The notes beneath the pieces were generated by a model. The model saw nothing but the letters and a program-made list of their open reading frames with translations. It was not told where the DNA came from and did no database searches. Shown here piece after piece: positions 24,456 to 33,185 of a stretch of DNA of 64,000 nucleotides (position 1 is its first letter; each line of letters opens with the position of its first letter). Made by a program: the position numbers and the translations under genes. Location of the stretch: contig JBKDUF010000065.1 of assembly GCA_046339595.1 (NCBI GenBank), forward strand, positions 1-64,000, given 5' to 3'. This DNA is from Ga0077527 sp021300125 (GTDB taxonomy: Bacteria; Pseudomonadota; Gammaproteobacteria; Burkholderiales; SG8-41).

Positions 24456-25097
24456 GTGCGGCTGATCACGTTTTTGCTGCTGATCCCTGTCCTGCTGCAC
24501 ACCGCGGGTGCAGCAGCACTGGATGTGGAACACCGTGCGGTGTGGCGCGACCTGCCGCGGCCGGCAACCGTCATGCGGGTGCTGGAAATCCGCGCCGTGC
24601 TGCTCGACGACTGGCCGGAGCCCGAAGTTGAACAGGCCCTGCGCGAAGCGGCAGACATCCTCGGCCAGTGCGGTATCCGCACCGCGCGCATCGACCTGTT
24701 CCGCGTGCAGGCGCCGCTGCCGCAACGCTGGTTCGACACACCGCGATCGCGCGAGCTGGCACGCGCGCTTGACCTGCCGCGGCCCGCCGTATTCTTCGCC
24801 GCAGGCACGCGCCAGGTGCCCGCCTTCGACGCCGAAGCCATCGGCCGCGGCAACAGCCGCAGCCGGCCCGAACTCGCAGACACGGTGTGGATCGCGCGAG
24901 GGGCTCGCGATCTCGGCATCGTCATCGCGCATGAACTCGCGCACGTGCTGATGGACAGCGGCGAGCACGACAACACGCCGGGCAACCTGATGGCTGAATC
25001 CACCGCGCCGGCCAACACCGCGCTGACGCCGGCGCAATGCGCGCGCATCATCGCAACCGGAACCCGCCACGGCCTGCTGCGGCCGGGCGTAGACTGA
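24456..25097 (+). CDS. Secreted protein with HExxH zinc-protease-like motif
   Basis: A 213-residue protein with a GTG start and signal peptide MRLITFLLLIPVLLHTAGAA. In the C-terminal third HELAHVLMDSGEHD gives a HExxH zinc site, with a third ligand candidate (His or Asp) eight to nine residues on. GNLMAES about seven residues later resembles a metzincin Met-turn. The middle part has two cysteines at most and no other domain. It ends four bases before the P-loop gene, so the two are clearly co-expressed. A small exported metalloprotease is the best reading; I do not recognise a named family. Confidence 0.65.
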   Translation: MRLITFLLLIPVLLHTAGAAALDVEHRAVWRDLPRPATVMRVLEIRAVLLDDWPEPEVEQALREAADILGQCGIRTARIDLFRVQAPLPQRWFDTPRSRELARALDLPRPAVFFAAGTRQVPAFDAEAIGRGNSRSRPELADTVWIARGARDLGIVIAHELAHVLMDSGEHDNTPGNLMAESTAPANTALTPAQCARIIATGTRHGLLRPGVD

Positions 25098-25101
25098 GCG
25101 C

Positions 25102-26877
25102 ATGAACGGCGGCGCAACAGAAGGCGCATGGAACCCGGGGCTGCAATCGCAGATCCCGGCCGAGCTGCTGCCGCTGGCGACCATTTACCGCGCCGGCAAC
25201 GTCCACACCGCGCTGCGCGAGGCGCGCGAACTCGCCGACCTGACCGGCCTGCCGATGGATGAACTGGTCGCCTTCCGCCCCGAGCGGCTGGCGGTGCATG
25301 AGCTGCTGGCGCGCGTCACCGCCGGCTTCACCGTCGAAGATGGCGCCAGGACCGAGGACCTCGGCATCAACTTCCGGCGCATGACCGAGGCCATCCTCGG
25401 CCGCCACATCCTGCCCGAATTGCCGCGCATCGTCGCGGAACACGAAGCGCTGCGCGCGCAGCTGCGTGCCGCGGTCGAGGCTGCGCTCGCGCGCGTGCTC
25501 GAGGCACCGCAGCGCCACGCGCAGCGCCCGGGCCTGCTTACGCGGCTGCTGGCAAAACCGCAGCCCGCGCCCGGCGACAGCGACTTCGAAACCGGCGACA
25601 TGCGCTGTGTGCGGCAATGGAGCGATGCCGCCCGGCACCAGGCCGAGCCGCTGCAGGCTGCCGCCTGCGCCGCACTCGCGCGCGTGGCCGATGCGATGCT
25701 CACCCGCCACGGCCGGCTGTGGCGCGACACCGCGCTGATCGCGAAGGTGGCCACCGATCTGGCCGCCAACGACTACGGCAGCGAAATGATCGGCCGCGCG
25801 ATCGAACCGCTGATCGAGCGCGGCGCCGCTGCCGAAGGTTTCCGCCGCCTGCCGGCACAGGCGCATCCGGTGGTGATGAACACCAAGGGCGCCTCGGCTG
25901 CGGGCAAAAGCACGCTGCGGCCGCTGCAGCGCGCGCTGGCCGCGCGCATCGGCGTGAGCTGGCAGGACTTCGCACTGATCAGCCCCGACATCTTCCGCAA
26001 GTTCCTGCTCGACTACTCGACACTGGGCGGCGCCTACAAATATGCCGGCGCCTTCACCGGGCACGAACTGCAGGTGGTGGACCACAAGCTCGACCGTGTC
26101 ATGGCGCGCAAGGCCGAGCGCGGCGACATGTCGCACCTGCTGATCGACCGCTTCCGCTTCGACACCTTCGCACCCGCCTCCGACGTTGCCGGCAGCAACC
26201 TGCTCACCCGCTTCGGCGAGATCGTCTACCTCTTTTTCATGGTCACGCCGCCGCACGCCACCGTCGAGCGCGCCTGGCAGCGCGGCCTCGAAGTCGGCCG
26301 CTACAAGGCGGTGGACGACCTGCTCGCGCACAACATCGAGGCCTACACCGGCATGCCCGAGGTGTTCTTCACCTGGGCGCTCGCCGCCGACAAGAAAGTG
26401 CATTACGAATTCCTCGACAACAGCGTGGCGCTGGGGGAAACCCCGCGCACCATCGCCTATGGCTGGAACGGTGAACTCAACGTGCTCGATGTCGGCGGCC
26501 TCATCAACATCGAGCGCTACCGCCGCGTCAACGTGGCCGCGCGCGAGGCCGCGGCGGTGTATCCCGGCGCCGCGGACATGGCCGCGGCGCGCAACACGCA
26601 GTTTCTCGAACAGTGTGCACGGCGCCTGCCGCGCCTGAATTTCGCCGACCGTGACAGCGGCCGCGTGTGGCTGCGCATCGCGCAGGGCCGCGTGCAGTGG
26701 CTCGATCCGGTGGCACTTGCACAGGCGTTGCATGACAGCGAAACCTGCGCCGGCATCGGCGCCATTGCGCCGCAGGTGCTCGCCAACACCGGTGCTGCGG
26801 CTGAACCCGCATGGCTGCCTCCGGAGGAGCGCATCCATACCCTCGGCGACTGGCGCACTCTGGCAACACCTCAATAA
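25102..26877 (+). CDS. Large P-loop protein with zeta-toxin-like kinase domain
   Basis: A 591-residue cytosolic protein. The first 250 residues are helical without a recognisable domain. Residues 263-271 (GASAAGKST) are a Walker A motif, followed by ISPDIFRKFLLDYS and DHKLDRVMARKAERGDMSHLLIDRF, in the places where zeta-toxin-type kinases carry their substrate-binding Asp and Arg. FFMVTPPHATVERAWQRG matches the later strand. The family may be a small-molecule kinase rather than a toxin, since no epsilon-like antitoxin gene is adjacent; the partner is a secreted HExxH protein. The stop codon lies in an AT-rich motif copy. Confidence 0.65.
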   Translation: MNGGATEGAWNPGLQSQIPAELLPLATIYRAGNVHTALREARELADLTGLPMDELVAFRPERLAVHELLARVTAGFTVEDGARTEDLGINFRRMTEAILGRHILPELPRIVAEHEALRAQLRAAVEAALARVLEAPQRHAQRPGLLTRLLAKPQPAPGDSDFETGDMRCVRQWSDAARHQAEPLQAAACAALARVADAMLTRHGRLWRDTALIAKVATDLAANDYGSEMIGRAIEPLIERGAAAEGFRRLPAQAHPVVMNTKGASAAGKSTLRPLQRALAARIGVSWQDFALISPDIFRKFLLDYSTLGGAYKYAGAFTGHELQVVDHKLDRVMARKAERGDMSHLLIDRFRFDTFAPASDVAGSNLLTRFGEIVYLFFMVTPPHATVERAWQRGLEVGRYKAVDDLLAHNIEAYTGMPEVFFTWALAADKKVHYEFLDNSVALGETPRTIAYGWNGELNVLDVGGLINIERYRRVNVAAREAAAVYPGAADMAAARNTQFLEQCARRLPRLNFADRDSGRVWLRIAQGRVQWLDPVALAQALHDSETCAGIGAIAPQVLANTGAAAEPAWLPPEERIHTLGDWRTLATPQ

Positions 26878-26892
26878 GTCATTGTTTTAATT
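26874..26892 (-). repeat. Dispersed AT-rich motif, copy 6
   Basis: 17 of 19 matches on the minus strand. It contains the TAA stop (26875-26877) of the P-loop gene and is followed by further A/T to about 26903. Confidence 0.55.
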
Positions 26893-27063
26893 TATTTATT
26901 TTTCTGGCGCCGTAATACCCGTTTACAAACAATTACGGTGTCCCGCCCGCCCTTTGCCTAAGCTGTCGTCGTGACCGGAGGTGATCGGTCTCAACCACAA
27001 CGCCGGGCCACAAGCGCCCGGGCACAGCGGCTCCGGCCGCCGTGCACAACCGGGGAGACGACC

Positions 27064-27381
27064 ATGCACCAACTGATGCGCGCAAGCATCGCAGCCGCAG
27101 TGCTGGCAGCCGAACCGGCCTACGCCGGCGGTGGCCACGGGTACGGCCATGGCCACTGGAAAGGCCACGGCCCGCACTGGAAGCACGAGCAGCATGTCCA
27201 CCACCACTACAGCCCGCCGCGGCATGTGGTGCAGCCTGTGCACCGCTACCATCCGCCGCGCGTGGTGCATCACTACTATGCGCCGCCGTATTACGCGCCG
27301 TCCTATTACACGCCGTCCTTTTACGCGCCGGCGGCGGGCATTCACGTCGTGCTGCCCAGCGTCTACATTCCCTTCAACTGA
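27064..27381 (+). CDS. Small secreted His/Tyr/Pro-rich protein
   Basis: A 105-residue protein with signal peptide MHQLMRASIAAAVLAAEPAYA. The mature part has three zones: Gly/His-rich (GGGHGYGHGHWKGHG), His-rich with HHHYSPP, and Tyr/Pro repeats (YYAPPYYAPSYYTPSFYAP). The composition suggests metal binding or a surface or wall-like role; similar low-complexity proteins in proteobacteria have no assigned function. The ATG at 27064 has GGGGAG eight bases upstream, and the longer frame from 26971 has no signal peptide. Confidence 0.7.
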   Translation: MHQLMRASIAAAVLAAEPAYAGGGHGYGHGHWKGHGPHWKHEQHVHHHYSPPRHVVQPVHRYHPPRVVHHYYAPPYYAPSYYTPSFYAPAAGIHVVLPSVYIPFN

Positions 27382-27448
27382 TACGTGCCGGTCGCTGCGC
27401 TTCGCGGGCCTATAATGCCGGCTCCTCCGGCAACCGCGAACGCAGCGC

Positions 27449-28648
27449 ATGGACGGCAGCACTTCCGCAGAAATCCGGCTTCCGGCGGCTGACGGCCGCA
27501 GGGAAACCTATCGCCTTCGCGGGCCGCGCAGCTACATCACCGCCACCTCGCCGGCACAGCTGACGCGCGTGGCCTACTCGGCGGCCCATGTCGTGGCCGA
27601 TCCCGGTGCGCGCATCGATCCCTGGCTCGATTGCGCGGTGGACTGGGACGCCACGCTGGCCTACCGCCGTCATGTCTGGAGTCTCGGCCTCGGCGTGGCC
27701 GAGGCCATGGACACCGCGCAGCGCGGCATGGGCATGGACTGGCCGGCCTCGCTCGAACTGATCCGCCGCTCGGTGGATGCGGCGAAGGATTTCCCCGGCG
27801 CGCTGATCGCCTCGGGCTGCGGCACCGACCAGCTCGCCCCCGAAGACGCGCGCAGCATCGACGACGTGATCCGCGCTTACGAGGAGCAGATGGCCGCCAT
27901 CGAGGCCGCCGGCGGCCGGCTGATCCTGATGGCCAGCCGCGCGCTGGCGAAAGTGGCGCGCGGCCCCGGTGATTACGAAAAGGTCTATGACCGCCTGCTG
28001 CGCCAGGCGCGACAGCCGGTGATCCTGCACTGGCTGGGCGAGATGTTTGATCCTGCGCTGGCCGGTTACTGGGGCAGCAGCGATGTGCAGTCCGCGGTGA
28101 ACACCGCGCTCGGCGTGATGGAGGCGAATGCCGCCAGGGTGGACGGCATCAAGATGTCACTGCTCGACAAGGACACCGAGATCGCCGTGCGCCGGCGCCT
28201 GCCCGAAGGCGTGCGCATGTACACCGGCGACGACTTCAACTACGCCGAACTGATCGCCGGCGATGAAATCGGCGACCACCCCAACCACCGCCACAGCGAC
28301 GCCCTGCTCGGCATCTTCGACGCCATCGCCCCGGCCGCCAGCGCCGCGCTGCTCGCGCTGGCCCGGCACGACCGCGCACAATTCGACGCCATCCTCGCAC
28401 CGACCGTGCCGCTGTCGCGCCACATCTTCCGCGCGCCGACGCGCTTCTACAAAACCGGCGTGGTGTTTATGGCCTGGCTCAACGGCCACCAACAGCACTT
28501 CACGATGGTCGGCGGCCAGCAGAGCGCGCGTTCGCTGATGCACTTCGTGGAATTGTTCAAGCTGGCCGATGCCGCCGGACTGCTGCTCAAGCCTGATCTG
28601 GCGCTGGCACGGATGAACACGCTGCTGGCGCTGCACGGCGCGACCTGA
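27449..28648 (+). CDS. DUF993 / dihydrodipicolinate-synthase-like TIM-barrel protein
   Basis: A 399-residue protein of the DUF993 group, related to the DapA/NAL aldolase superfamily. Seen are WDATLAYRRHVWSLGLGVAEAMDTAQRGMG, the strand ILHWLGEMFDPALAGYWGS, and VDGIKMSLLDK, where Lys corresponds to the Schiff-base lysine of DapA-type enzymes. Members often sit in sugar- or polyol-catabolic operons with Gfo/Idh oxidoreductases; here it stands alone between the secreted protein and a convergent gene. It is a probable lyase or aldolase, substrate unknown. Confidence 0.8.
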   Translation: MDGSTSAEIRLPAADGRRETYRLRGPRSYITATSPAQLTRVAYSAAHVVADPGARIDPWLDCAVDWDATLAYRRHVWSLGLGVAEAMDTAQRGMGMDWPASLELIRRSVDAAKDFPGALIASGCGTDQLAPEDARSIDDVIRAYEEQMAAIEAAGGRLILMASRALAKVARGPGDYEKVYDRLLRQARQPVILHWLGEMFDPALAGYWGSSDVQSAVNTALGVMEANAARVDGIKMSLLDKDTEIAVRRRLPEGVRMYTGDDFNYAELIAGDEIGDHPNHRHSDALLGIFDAIAPAASAALLALARHDRAQFDAILAPTVPLSRHIFRAPTRFYKTGVVFMAWLNGHQQHFTMVGGQQSARSLMHFVELFKLADAAGLLLKPDLALARMNTLLALHGAT

Positions 28649-28666
28649 ATCCGGCGAACGCCTGCA

Positions 28667-30142
28667 TCAGGCCAGCTTCGCCGCCTTCTTGATCTGCGCC
28701 ACCTTCACCATCTCCGGCGATTTCTTGTAGTGCGCATCCAGCGGGTAACAGCCCGACACCAGGCCGTGGCGCGGCGCGGTGGTGCAGTCGCTGAAGGTGC
28801 GGCACAGGCGCTTGCGCTGCAGCGGCCGCCCGGCGAGCACGTCGGCCGGCAGGTCGGGATAGGCCAGCACCATGCGGCCAAGGCCAACGCTGTCAGTCCA
28901 GCCGGCGCGCACCGCCGCCTGCGCGACGTAGGGCAGAAATTCCTGCAGGTAGGTATAGCCGCTGCCGACGAATGCGAGGTCGGGAAAGGCCTGCTTCAGC
29001 TCACGCACGACGTTCAAATGCCGCATCACCCCGATCAGCGGGTCTTCCGGCGGATGGTAGCCGTCCGAGGGCGGATACAGCGCGGGCCGCGTCAGGTGCG
29101 GGTTGTAGTACGGGCTGCCCAGCGTGATGTTGAAGAGTTTGATGCCGAGGTCGCGCGCGATGGCGATGACCGCCTTCGTTTCCGCGAGGTCGATGCGCAT
29201 CGGATCGGTTTCGCTGTGACCGAAACCATAGCGGTATGGCAGCAGGCCCGAAAAATCTTCCGGGGTGCCCGGCCCCATGGCCTCCGGCGTGGTCAGCGCC
29301 GGATCGGGCCGGAACGGCACCAGATCGGCGGCGGAGAGACGCATGCCGAGCTTGAGGCCCGGGGCTTCGGCCCTGATGCCGGCCACAATCTCCCTCAGGA
29401 AACGCGTGCGGTTCTCCAGCGATCCGCCGAATTCGCCGGCGCGGGTTTTCGCCGACAGGAATTCATGGCCGAGGTAGCCGTGGCAGGCCTTGACGTCGAC
29501 GAACTGGAAACCCAGCCTCGAAGCGCGCTTCGCGCAATCCACATAGCAGTCGATCAGCGCGCGGATGTCGCCATCGCTCATGAGCGGATAATCCGCCGCG
29601 AGCCTGAACTTGCGGTCGAGGATCGGATGCCGGTAGAGGATCATCGGCACCTGTTTGTGGTGGTCGTCCGGCTTGCAGAAGCGTCCCGAATGCGTGAGCT
29701 GCAGGCCGACCACCAGGCCGTCGTCGCCGCCCATCGCTTCACGGTGCGCCGCAACCAGTTGCTCGCGCATCGTGCCCAACGCGGCCTCGGTGTGGTCATT
29801 GAGCAGCAGCTGGTTCGGATTGGCGCGGCCGTCGGGCCGCACCGCCACTGCTTCACCGCCCCAGATCAGTTTGGCGCCCGACAGGCCGAAATGGCGCCAG
29901 CGGCGGCGGGTGTTGTCCGAGGGACGGCCGTCGGCTTCGGCATCCCAGCCTTCCATCGGATGGATGGTGTAGCGGTTGCCGATGGTGAGCCCGTCGATCT
30001 GCAGCGGCTGCGCCATCGGCGAGGACGGCGCGGCCTCCAGGGCGTCGTCGCAGGGCATCGGCAGGTTCAGCCGCCGCAGGTTTTCGCGGAAGCCGGCGGG
30101 TGTGGCCAGCGATTTGACTTTGACGAAATCACCGAACTTCAA
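28667..30142 (-). CDS. Old-yellow-enzyme-family NADH:flavin oxidoreductase
   Basis: A 491-residue FMN TIM-barrel enzyme. Seen are LQLTHSGRFCKPD with the conserved HSGR, KACHGYLGHEFLSAKTRAGEFGG, ENRTRFLREIVAGIRAE, and the phosphate-binding SVGLGRMVLAYPDLP near the C-terminus. The 2,4-dienoyl-CoA-reductase-type Fe-S/FAD extension is absent; only a short Cys-containing tail (CRTFSDC) remains. The start is TTG at 30142, because a perfect AGGAGGTG lies five bases before it; the frame runs upstream to 30229 without family similarity. It is co-directional with the AroQ-fold and Bug genes upstream. Confidence 0.85.
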   Translation of the reverse strand: MKFGDFVKVKSLATPAGFRENLRRLNLPMPCDDALEAAPSSPMAQPLQIDGLTIGNRYTIHPMEGWDAEADGRPSDNTRRRWRHFGLSGAKLIWGGEAVAVRPDGRANPNQLLLNDHTEAALGTMREQLVAAHREAMGGDDGLVVGLQLTHSGRFCKPDDHHKQVPMILYRHPILDRKFRLAADYPLMSDGDIRALIDCYVDCAKRASRLGFQFVDVKACHGYLGHEFLSAKTRAGEFGGSLENRTRFLREIVAGIRAEAPGLKLGMRLSAADLVPFRPDPALTTPEAMGPGTPEDFSGLLPYRYGFGHSETDPMRIDLAETKAVIAIARDLGIKLFNITLGSPYYNPHLTRPALYPPSDGYHPPEDPLIGVMRHLNVVRELKQAFPDLAFVGSGYTYLQEFLPYVAQAAVRAGWTDSVGLGRMVLAYPDLPADVLAGRPLQRKRLCRTFSDCTTAPRHGLVSGCYPLDAHYKKSPEMVKVAQIKKAAKLA

Positions 30143-30147
30143 CGCCC

Positions 30148-30155
30148 ACCTCCTG
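30148..30155 (-). promoter_or_regulatory. Perfect Shine-Dalgarno sequence that fixes a TTG start
   Basis: AGGAGGTG, fully complementary to the 16S rRNA tail, five bases before the TTG at 30142. It decides the start of the OYE-family gene. Confidence 0.8.
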
Positions 30156-30212
30156 TGACCTGCCCTGCTCGTCGTGATCCCGGCTTGCGCCCTGGAGACG
30201 GCCCTGCTGTGA

Positions 30213-30644
30213 CTATTTCCTGCCGACAAGCCCCTGCAGCGCGGTCAGGGCATAGCGGTAGGTCTCGATGCCGAAACCGCAGAGCGAGGCCTTGCACACC
30301 GCCTGGAACACCGACACCGTGCCGCGTGCGGCGGGGTTGGACAGGTGCACTTCGATCACCGGGCACTTCATCTGCGCCACGGCCGCGCGCAGCGGGCCGT
30401 TGACCGTGGTGTAGCCGCCGGGGTTGATCACCACGCCGGCAATGTCGCTGTCGAAGGCCTGGTAAAGCCTGTTGACCACCTCGCCCTCGATGTTGGAGTG
30501 GAAAAACTCGACTTCGATGCCGAGCCCCTTCGCGTAGCCGCGGATGTGCTCCTCGTACTGCGGCAGCGTCATCGGACCGAACACCTCGACCTGCACCCTG
30601 CCGCGCATGTTGAGTCCCGCGCCGTGGATCACCAGCACTTTCAT
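30213..30644 (-). CDS. Type II 3-dehydroquinate dehydratase (AroQ)-fold protein with altered active site
   Basis: A 143-residue protein of AroQ length and order: MKVLVIHGAGLNMRG, VINPGGYTTVN, IEVHLSN and CGFGIETYRYAL. In AroQ the first motif is GPNLNLLG followed by an Arg-Glu-Pro block and a catalytic Tyr; here the aligned bases code for VQV and Phe. The Tyr and Arg are therefore lost, while the His of EVHLSN stays. It lies in a catabolic cluster with OYE and Bug genes rather than with shikimate genes, so a different hydratase or dehydratase reaction is likely. The start at 30644 has GGAGGAG upstream. Confidence 0.85.
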   Translation of the reverse strand: MKVLVIHGAGLNMRGRVQVEVFGPMTLPQYEEHIRGYAKGLGIEVEFFHSNIEGEVVNRLYQAFDSDIAGVVINPGGYTTVNGPLRAAVAQMKCPVIEVHLSNPAARGTVSVFQAVCKASLCGFGIETYRYALTALQGLVGRK

Positions 30645-30646
30645 GC

Positions 30647-31609
30647 TCACTCCTCCCTGATGTTGGCGGCCTTGACCACCTTGCGCCATTTCTCGATTTC
30701 GTCGCGGATGTAGGCCTGGCTCGCCGCGGGCGTGGTGGCGATGATCTCGGCGCTGTAGCGGGCGAAGCTCTGCTGCACCTGCGGCGTCTTCAGCACCTTG
30801 TTGAGATCCTCGTTGAGGCGGGTGACGATGGCCCGCGGCGTCTTCGCCGGCGCCAGCATCGCGGTAAAAGTGCCGGCCTCGACCCCGGCAACACCGGCTT
30901 CCTTCATCGTCGGCACTTCCGGCACCTCGGGCGAGCGGTTCACCGCATTCACCGCCAGCGCGCGCACCTTGCCGCCCTTGACGTGGCCGATGGCCGAAGA
31001 AATCTGGTCGAACATGACATCGATGCGGCCGCCGATCAGGTCGAGCATGGCCGGCGCACCACCCTTGTACGGCACATGGGTGAAGCGCGTGCCGGTGATG
31101 CCCTGGAACAACTCGCCGGCGAGGCGCCCGGTGGCGAAATTGCCTGACGAGCCCATGATCAGCTCGCCGCGGCTGCGGGCATGGGCGATGAAGTCCTTGA
31201 CCGTCTTCGCGGGCGAGGTCAGCGGCACCAGCATGGTCACCGGCACGTTGGACACCAGCGAGATCGCGGCAAAATCGCGCACCGGGTCGTAGCGCAGTTT
31301 GCTCGACACCGCCGGCGCAATGGTCAGCGAGCCGGTCGAGGAAAACAGCAGCGTGTAGCCGTCGGGCTGGGCGGTGGCGACGATTTCGGAACCCACCGCG
31401 CCGCCGGCGCCGGCGCGGTTATCGATGATCAAGTTGCGGCCGAGCAGCTCGACCATGCCCGGGGTAACCGCTCGCGCGCTGAGGTCAACGTTGCCGCCCG
31501 GTGCGAAGGGCACGATCAGGCGGATGGGCCGCTCGGGCCAGGCCGCAACAGCCGTCTGCGCCAGGACCGCGAGCAGCATGCCGGCGATTACTGCAGGTCT
31601 GTATTGCAT
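30647..31609 (-). CDS. Bug/TctC-family periplasmic solute-binding protein
   Basis: A 320-residue protein with signal peptide MQYRPAVIAGMLLAVLAQTA and cleavage near VAA. Motifs are VPFAPGGNVDLSAR, DNRAGAGGAVG, DGYTLLFSS and HVPYKGGAPAMLDLIGG. The frame remains open to 31735 but without a signal peptide there; ATG at 31609 is chosen. Two bases separate its stop from the AroQ-fold start, so translation is coupled, and it probably delivers or senses the substrate of that enzyme. Confidence 0.92.
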   Translation of the reverse strand: MQYRPAVIAGMLLAVLAQTAVAAWPERPIRLIVPFAPGGNVDLSARAVTPGMVELLGRNLIIDNRAGAGGAVGSEIVATAQPDGYTLLFSSTGSLTIAPAVSSKLRYDPVRDFAAISLVSNVPVTMLVPLTSPAKTVKDFIAHARSRGELIMGSSGNFATGRLAGELFQGITGTRFTHVPYKGGAPAMLDLIGGRIDVMFDQISSAIGHVKGGKVRALAVNAVNRSPEVPEVPTMKEAGVAGVEAGTFTAMLAPAKTPRAIVTRLNEDLNKVLKTPQVQQSFARYSAEIIATTPAASQAYIRDEIEKWRKVVKAANIREE

Positions 31610-31752
31610 GAACACTCCGTGGGAAATCAGGCCGTGCCGGCTGCGGCTCCCGGTGCTTGGGCAGACTGCAGGCATTCCGTTACACTGGCCCGCGCATTGT
31701 ACAGGGCGTGCATGGCTGTCGCGCGCTGAAACCACCCAGCCAAGGAAATGAT

Positions 31753-32133
31753 ATGGACCCGAAAGCCGTCGCCGCGGGCATTGCCATGCGCCGCAAAGTC
31801 ATGGGAGACAAGCACGTCGCCAAGCGCCAGGGCAGTGACGACCGCTTTACCCGCCAGCAGCAGGAACTGGTCAACGGCTTCTCCTGGGGCGAGATCTGGA
31901 CCCGCCCGCAGCTCACGCTGAAGGAACGCAGCCTGGTCACCCTCGCCTTCATCTGCGCCGCCGACCGCATGGACGAGCTGCCCGGCCATGTCCGCGGCGC
32001 ACTCAACAACGGCGCCAAGCCCGAGGAGATCGTCGAGGTCTTTGTGCAGGCCGCGGTGTATTGCGGCTTTCCCTCGTCGAATACCGCGGTGCGGCGCTGC
32101 GTGGAGATTTTCCGCGAGGACGGCATCCTCTGA
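31753..32133 (+). CDS. Carboxymuconolactone decarboxylase-family protein (PcaC-like)
   Basis: A 126-residue helical protein. LKERSLVTLAFICAADRMDELPGHVRGALNNGAKPEEIVEVF followed by QAAVYCGFPSSNTAV is the PcaC-type core with conserved Glu and His. It lacks the CxxC of the AhpD peroxidase branch. True PcaC turns 4-carboxymuconolactone into 3-oxoadipate enol-lactone in protocatechuate degradation; no other pca gene is close, so the exact substrate is open. The AAGGA ribosome-binding site precedes the ATG. It stands alone on the plus strand among leftward Bug genes. Confidence 0.88.
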   Translation: MDPKAVAAGIAMRRKVMGDKHVAKRQGSDDRFTRQQQELVNGFSWGEIWTRPQLTLKERSLVTLAFICAADRMDELPGHVRGALNNGAKPEEIVEVFVQAAVYCGFPSSNTAVRRCVEIFREDGIL

Positions 32134-32149
32134 CCCGGCCGCGGCCGGG

Positions 32150-33148
32150 TCAGGGCGCCGCCATGCCCAGATCGGCCAGCGCCTTCTTCAGCTCCGCGTA
32201 CTGCGCCTTCAGATAGGCGGTGGTTTCGCGGCTGCGCATGAACAGCGGCTCGAACTCGTTGTCGTCGAGGTCTTTTTTCCACTCGGGCGTGGCCACCATG
32301 CGCGCCAGCGCGGATTCCCAGTAGGCAAGCTGCTGCGGCGTCATCGCCTTGGGTCCGACCATCAGCCGTCCGTTGTTGATGACGACGGGGAAGCCCTGCT
32401 CGCGCAGGGTCGGTACCGCGGCAAAGGAACCCTCCAGCCGCTTGTCCGAGGTCACCCCCAGCACGCGCAGCTTGCCGCCCTGCAGATGGGGCACCACGTT
32501 GTTGGCGGCCGAGGCCATCAGGTCGACATGGCCGCCAAGCAGCGCCGTCATTGCCTGGCCGCCGCCCTGGAACACCACCGCGCGCAGCTTGCGCGGGTCG
32601 CTGCCCGCGAGCCGGGCGAGCCTCGCCATCGCGATGTGGTTGGCGCTGCCGAGGCTGCTGCCGACCGAAAAGCTGACCGCGGCAGGATCCTTGCGCAGCA
32701 GGTCGGCCAGGTCACGGATCGAACGCAGCGGCGATTCTGCCCGGACGCTGATCGTCACCGACTCCGTGAACAGGTTGGCGATCATCGTCAGGTCGGTGTA
32801 GTTGGTGTTGGAACGGGCGGTAATGTGGTTGGTGAGCAGCGTCGGATTGGCAATGGCGATGAAATGGCCGTCGTTGCCGCGCTGGTTGAGATAGGTCCAC
32901 GCCACCAGCCCGCCGCCACCGGGCTTGTTGACCACCGCGGCCTGCACCGGAAGGATGCGCCCCTCCTGCAGGATGCGGTGCACCGTGCGTGCCGAACGGT
33001 CCTGCCCGCCACCGGCGCCGGTGGCGACAATGATCTCCACCACCCGCTCGGGCCGCCATTCCGCGCCCGCCGCCGCAACCACCCCCGGCAACGCAATGGC
33101 CATGAGCACCAGGCCATGCATGACCACACCCGCCCGCTGCTTTTTCAT
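32150..33148 (-). CDS. Bug/TctC-like solute-binding protein, divergent subfamily
   Basis: A 332-residue protein. A long signal peptide (MKKQRAGVVMHGLVLMAIAL) is followed by ATGAGGGQDRSARTV, VVNKPGGGGLVAWTYLNQ and GGGQAMTALLGGHVDLM. The layout is that of the gene at 5957, not of the standard Bugs, and the C-terminus is likewise rich in charged residues. It is the last gene of the molybdenum-hydroxylase/oxidoreductase unit, 37 bases after the Gfo/Idh gene. Confidence 0.9.
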   Translation of the reverse strand: MKKQRAGVVMHGLVLMAIALPGVVAAAGAEWRPERVVEIIVATGAGGGQDRSARTVHRILQEGRILPVQAAVVNKPGGGGLVAWTYLNQRGNDGHFIAIANPTLLTNHITARSNTNYTDLTMIANLFTESVTISVRAESPLRSIRDLADLLRKDPAAVSFSVGSSLGSANHIAMARLARLAGSDPRKLRAVVFQGGGQAMTALLGGHVDLMASAANNVVPHLQGGKLRVLGVTSDKRLEGSFAAVPTLREQGFPVVINNGRLMVGPKAMTPQQLAYWESALARMVATPEWKKDLDDNEFEPLFMRSRETTAYLKAQYAELKKALADLGMAAP

Positions 33149-33185
33149 TGCATCTCCCCCCTTCGCCGGTCGTTCGACTGTCTTG

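Noticed and set aside
24235..24465. A 76-codon frame in the long intergenic region
   Set aside because: No ribosome-binding site, no family, and it overlaps the start of the HExxH gene in another frame; probably chance.
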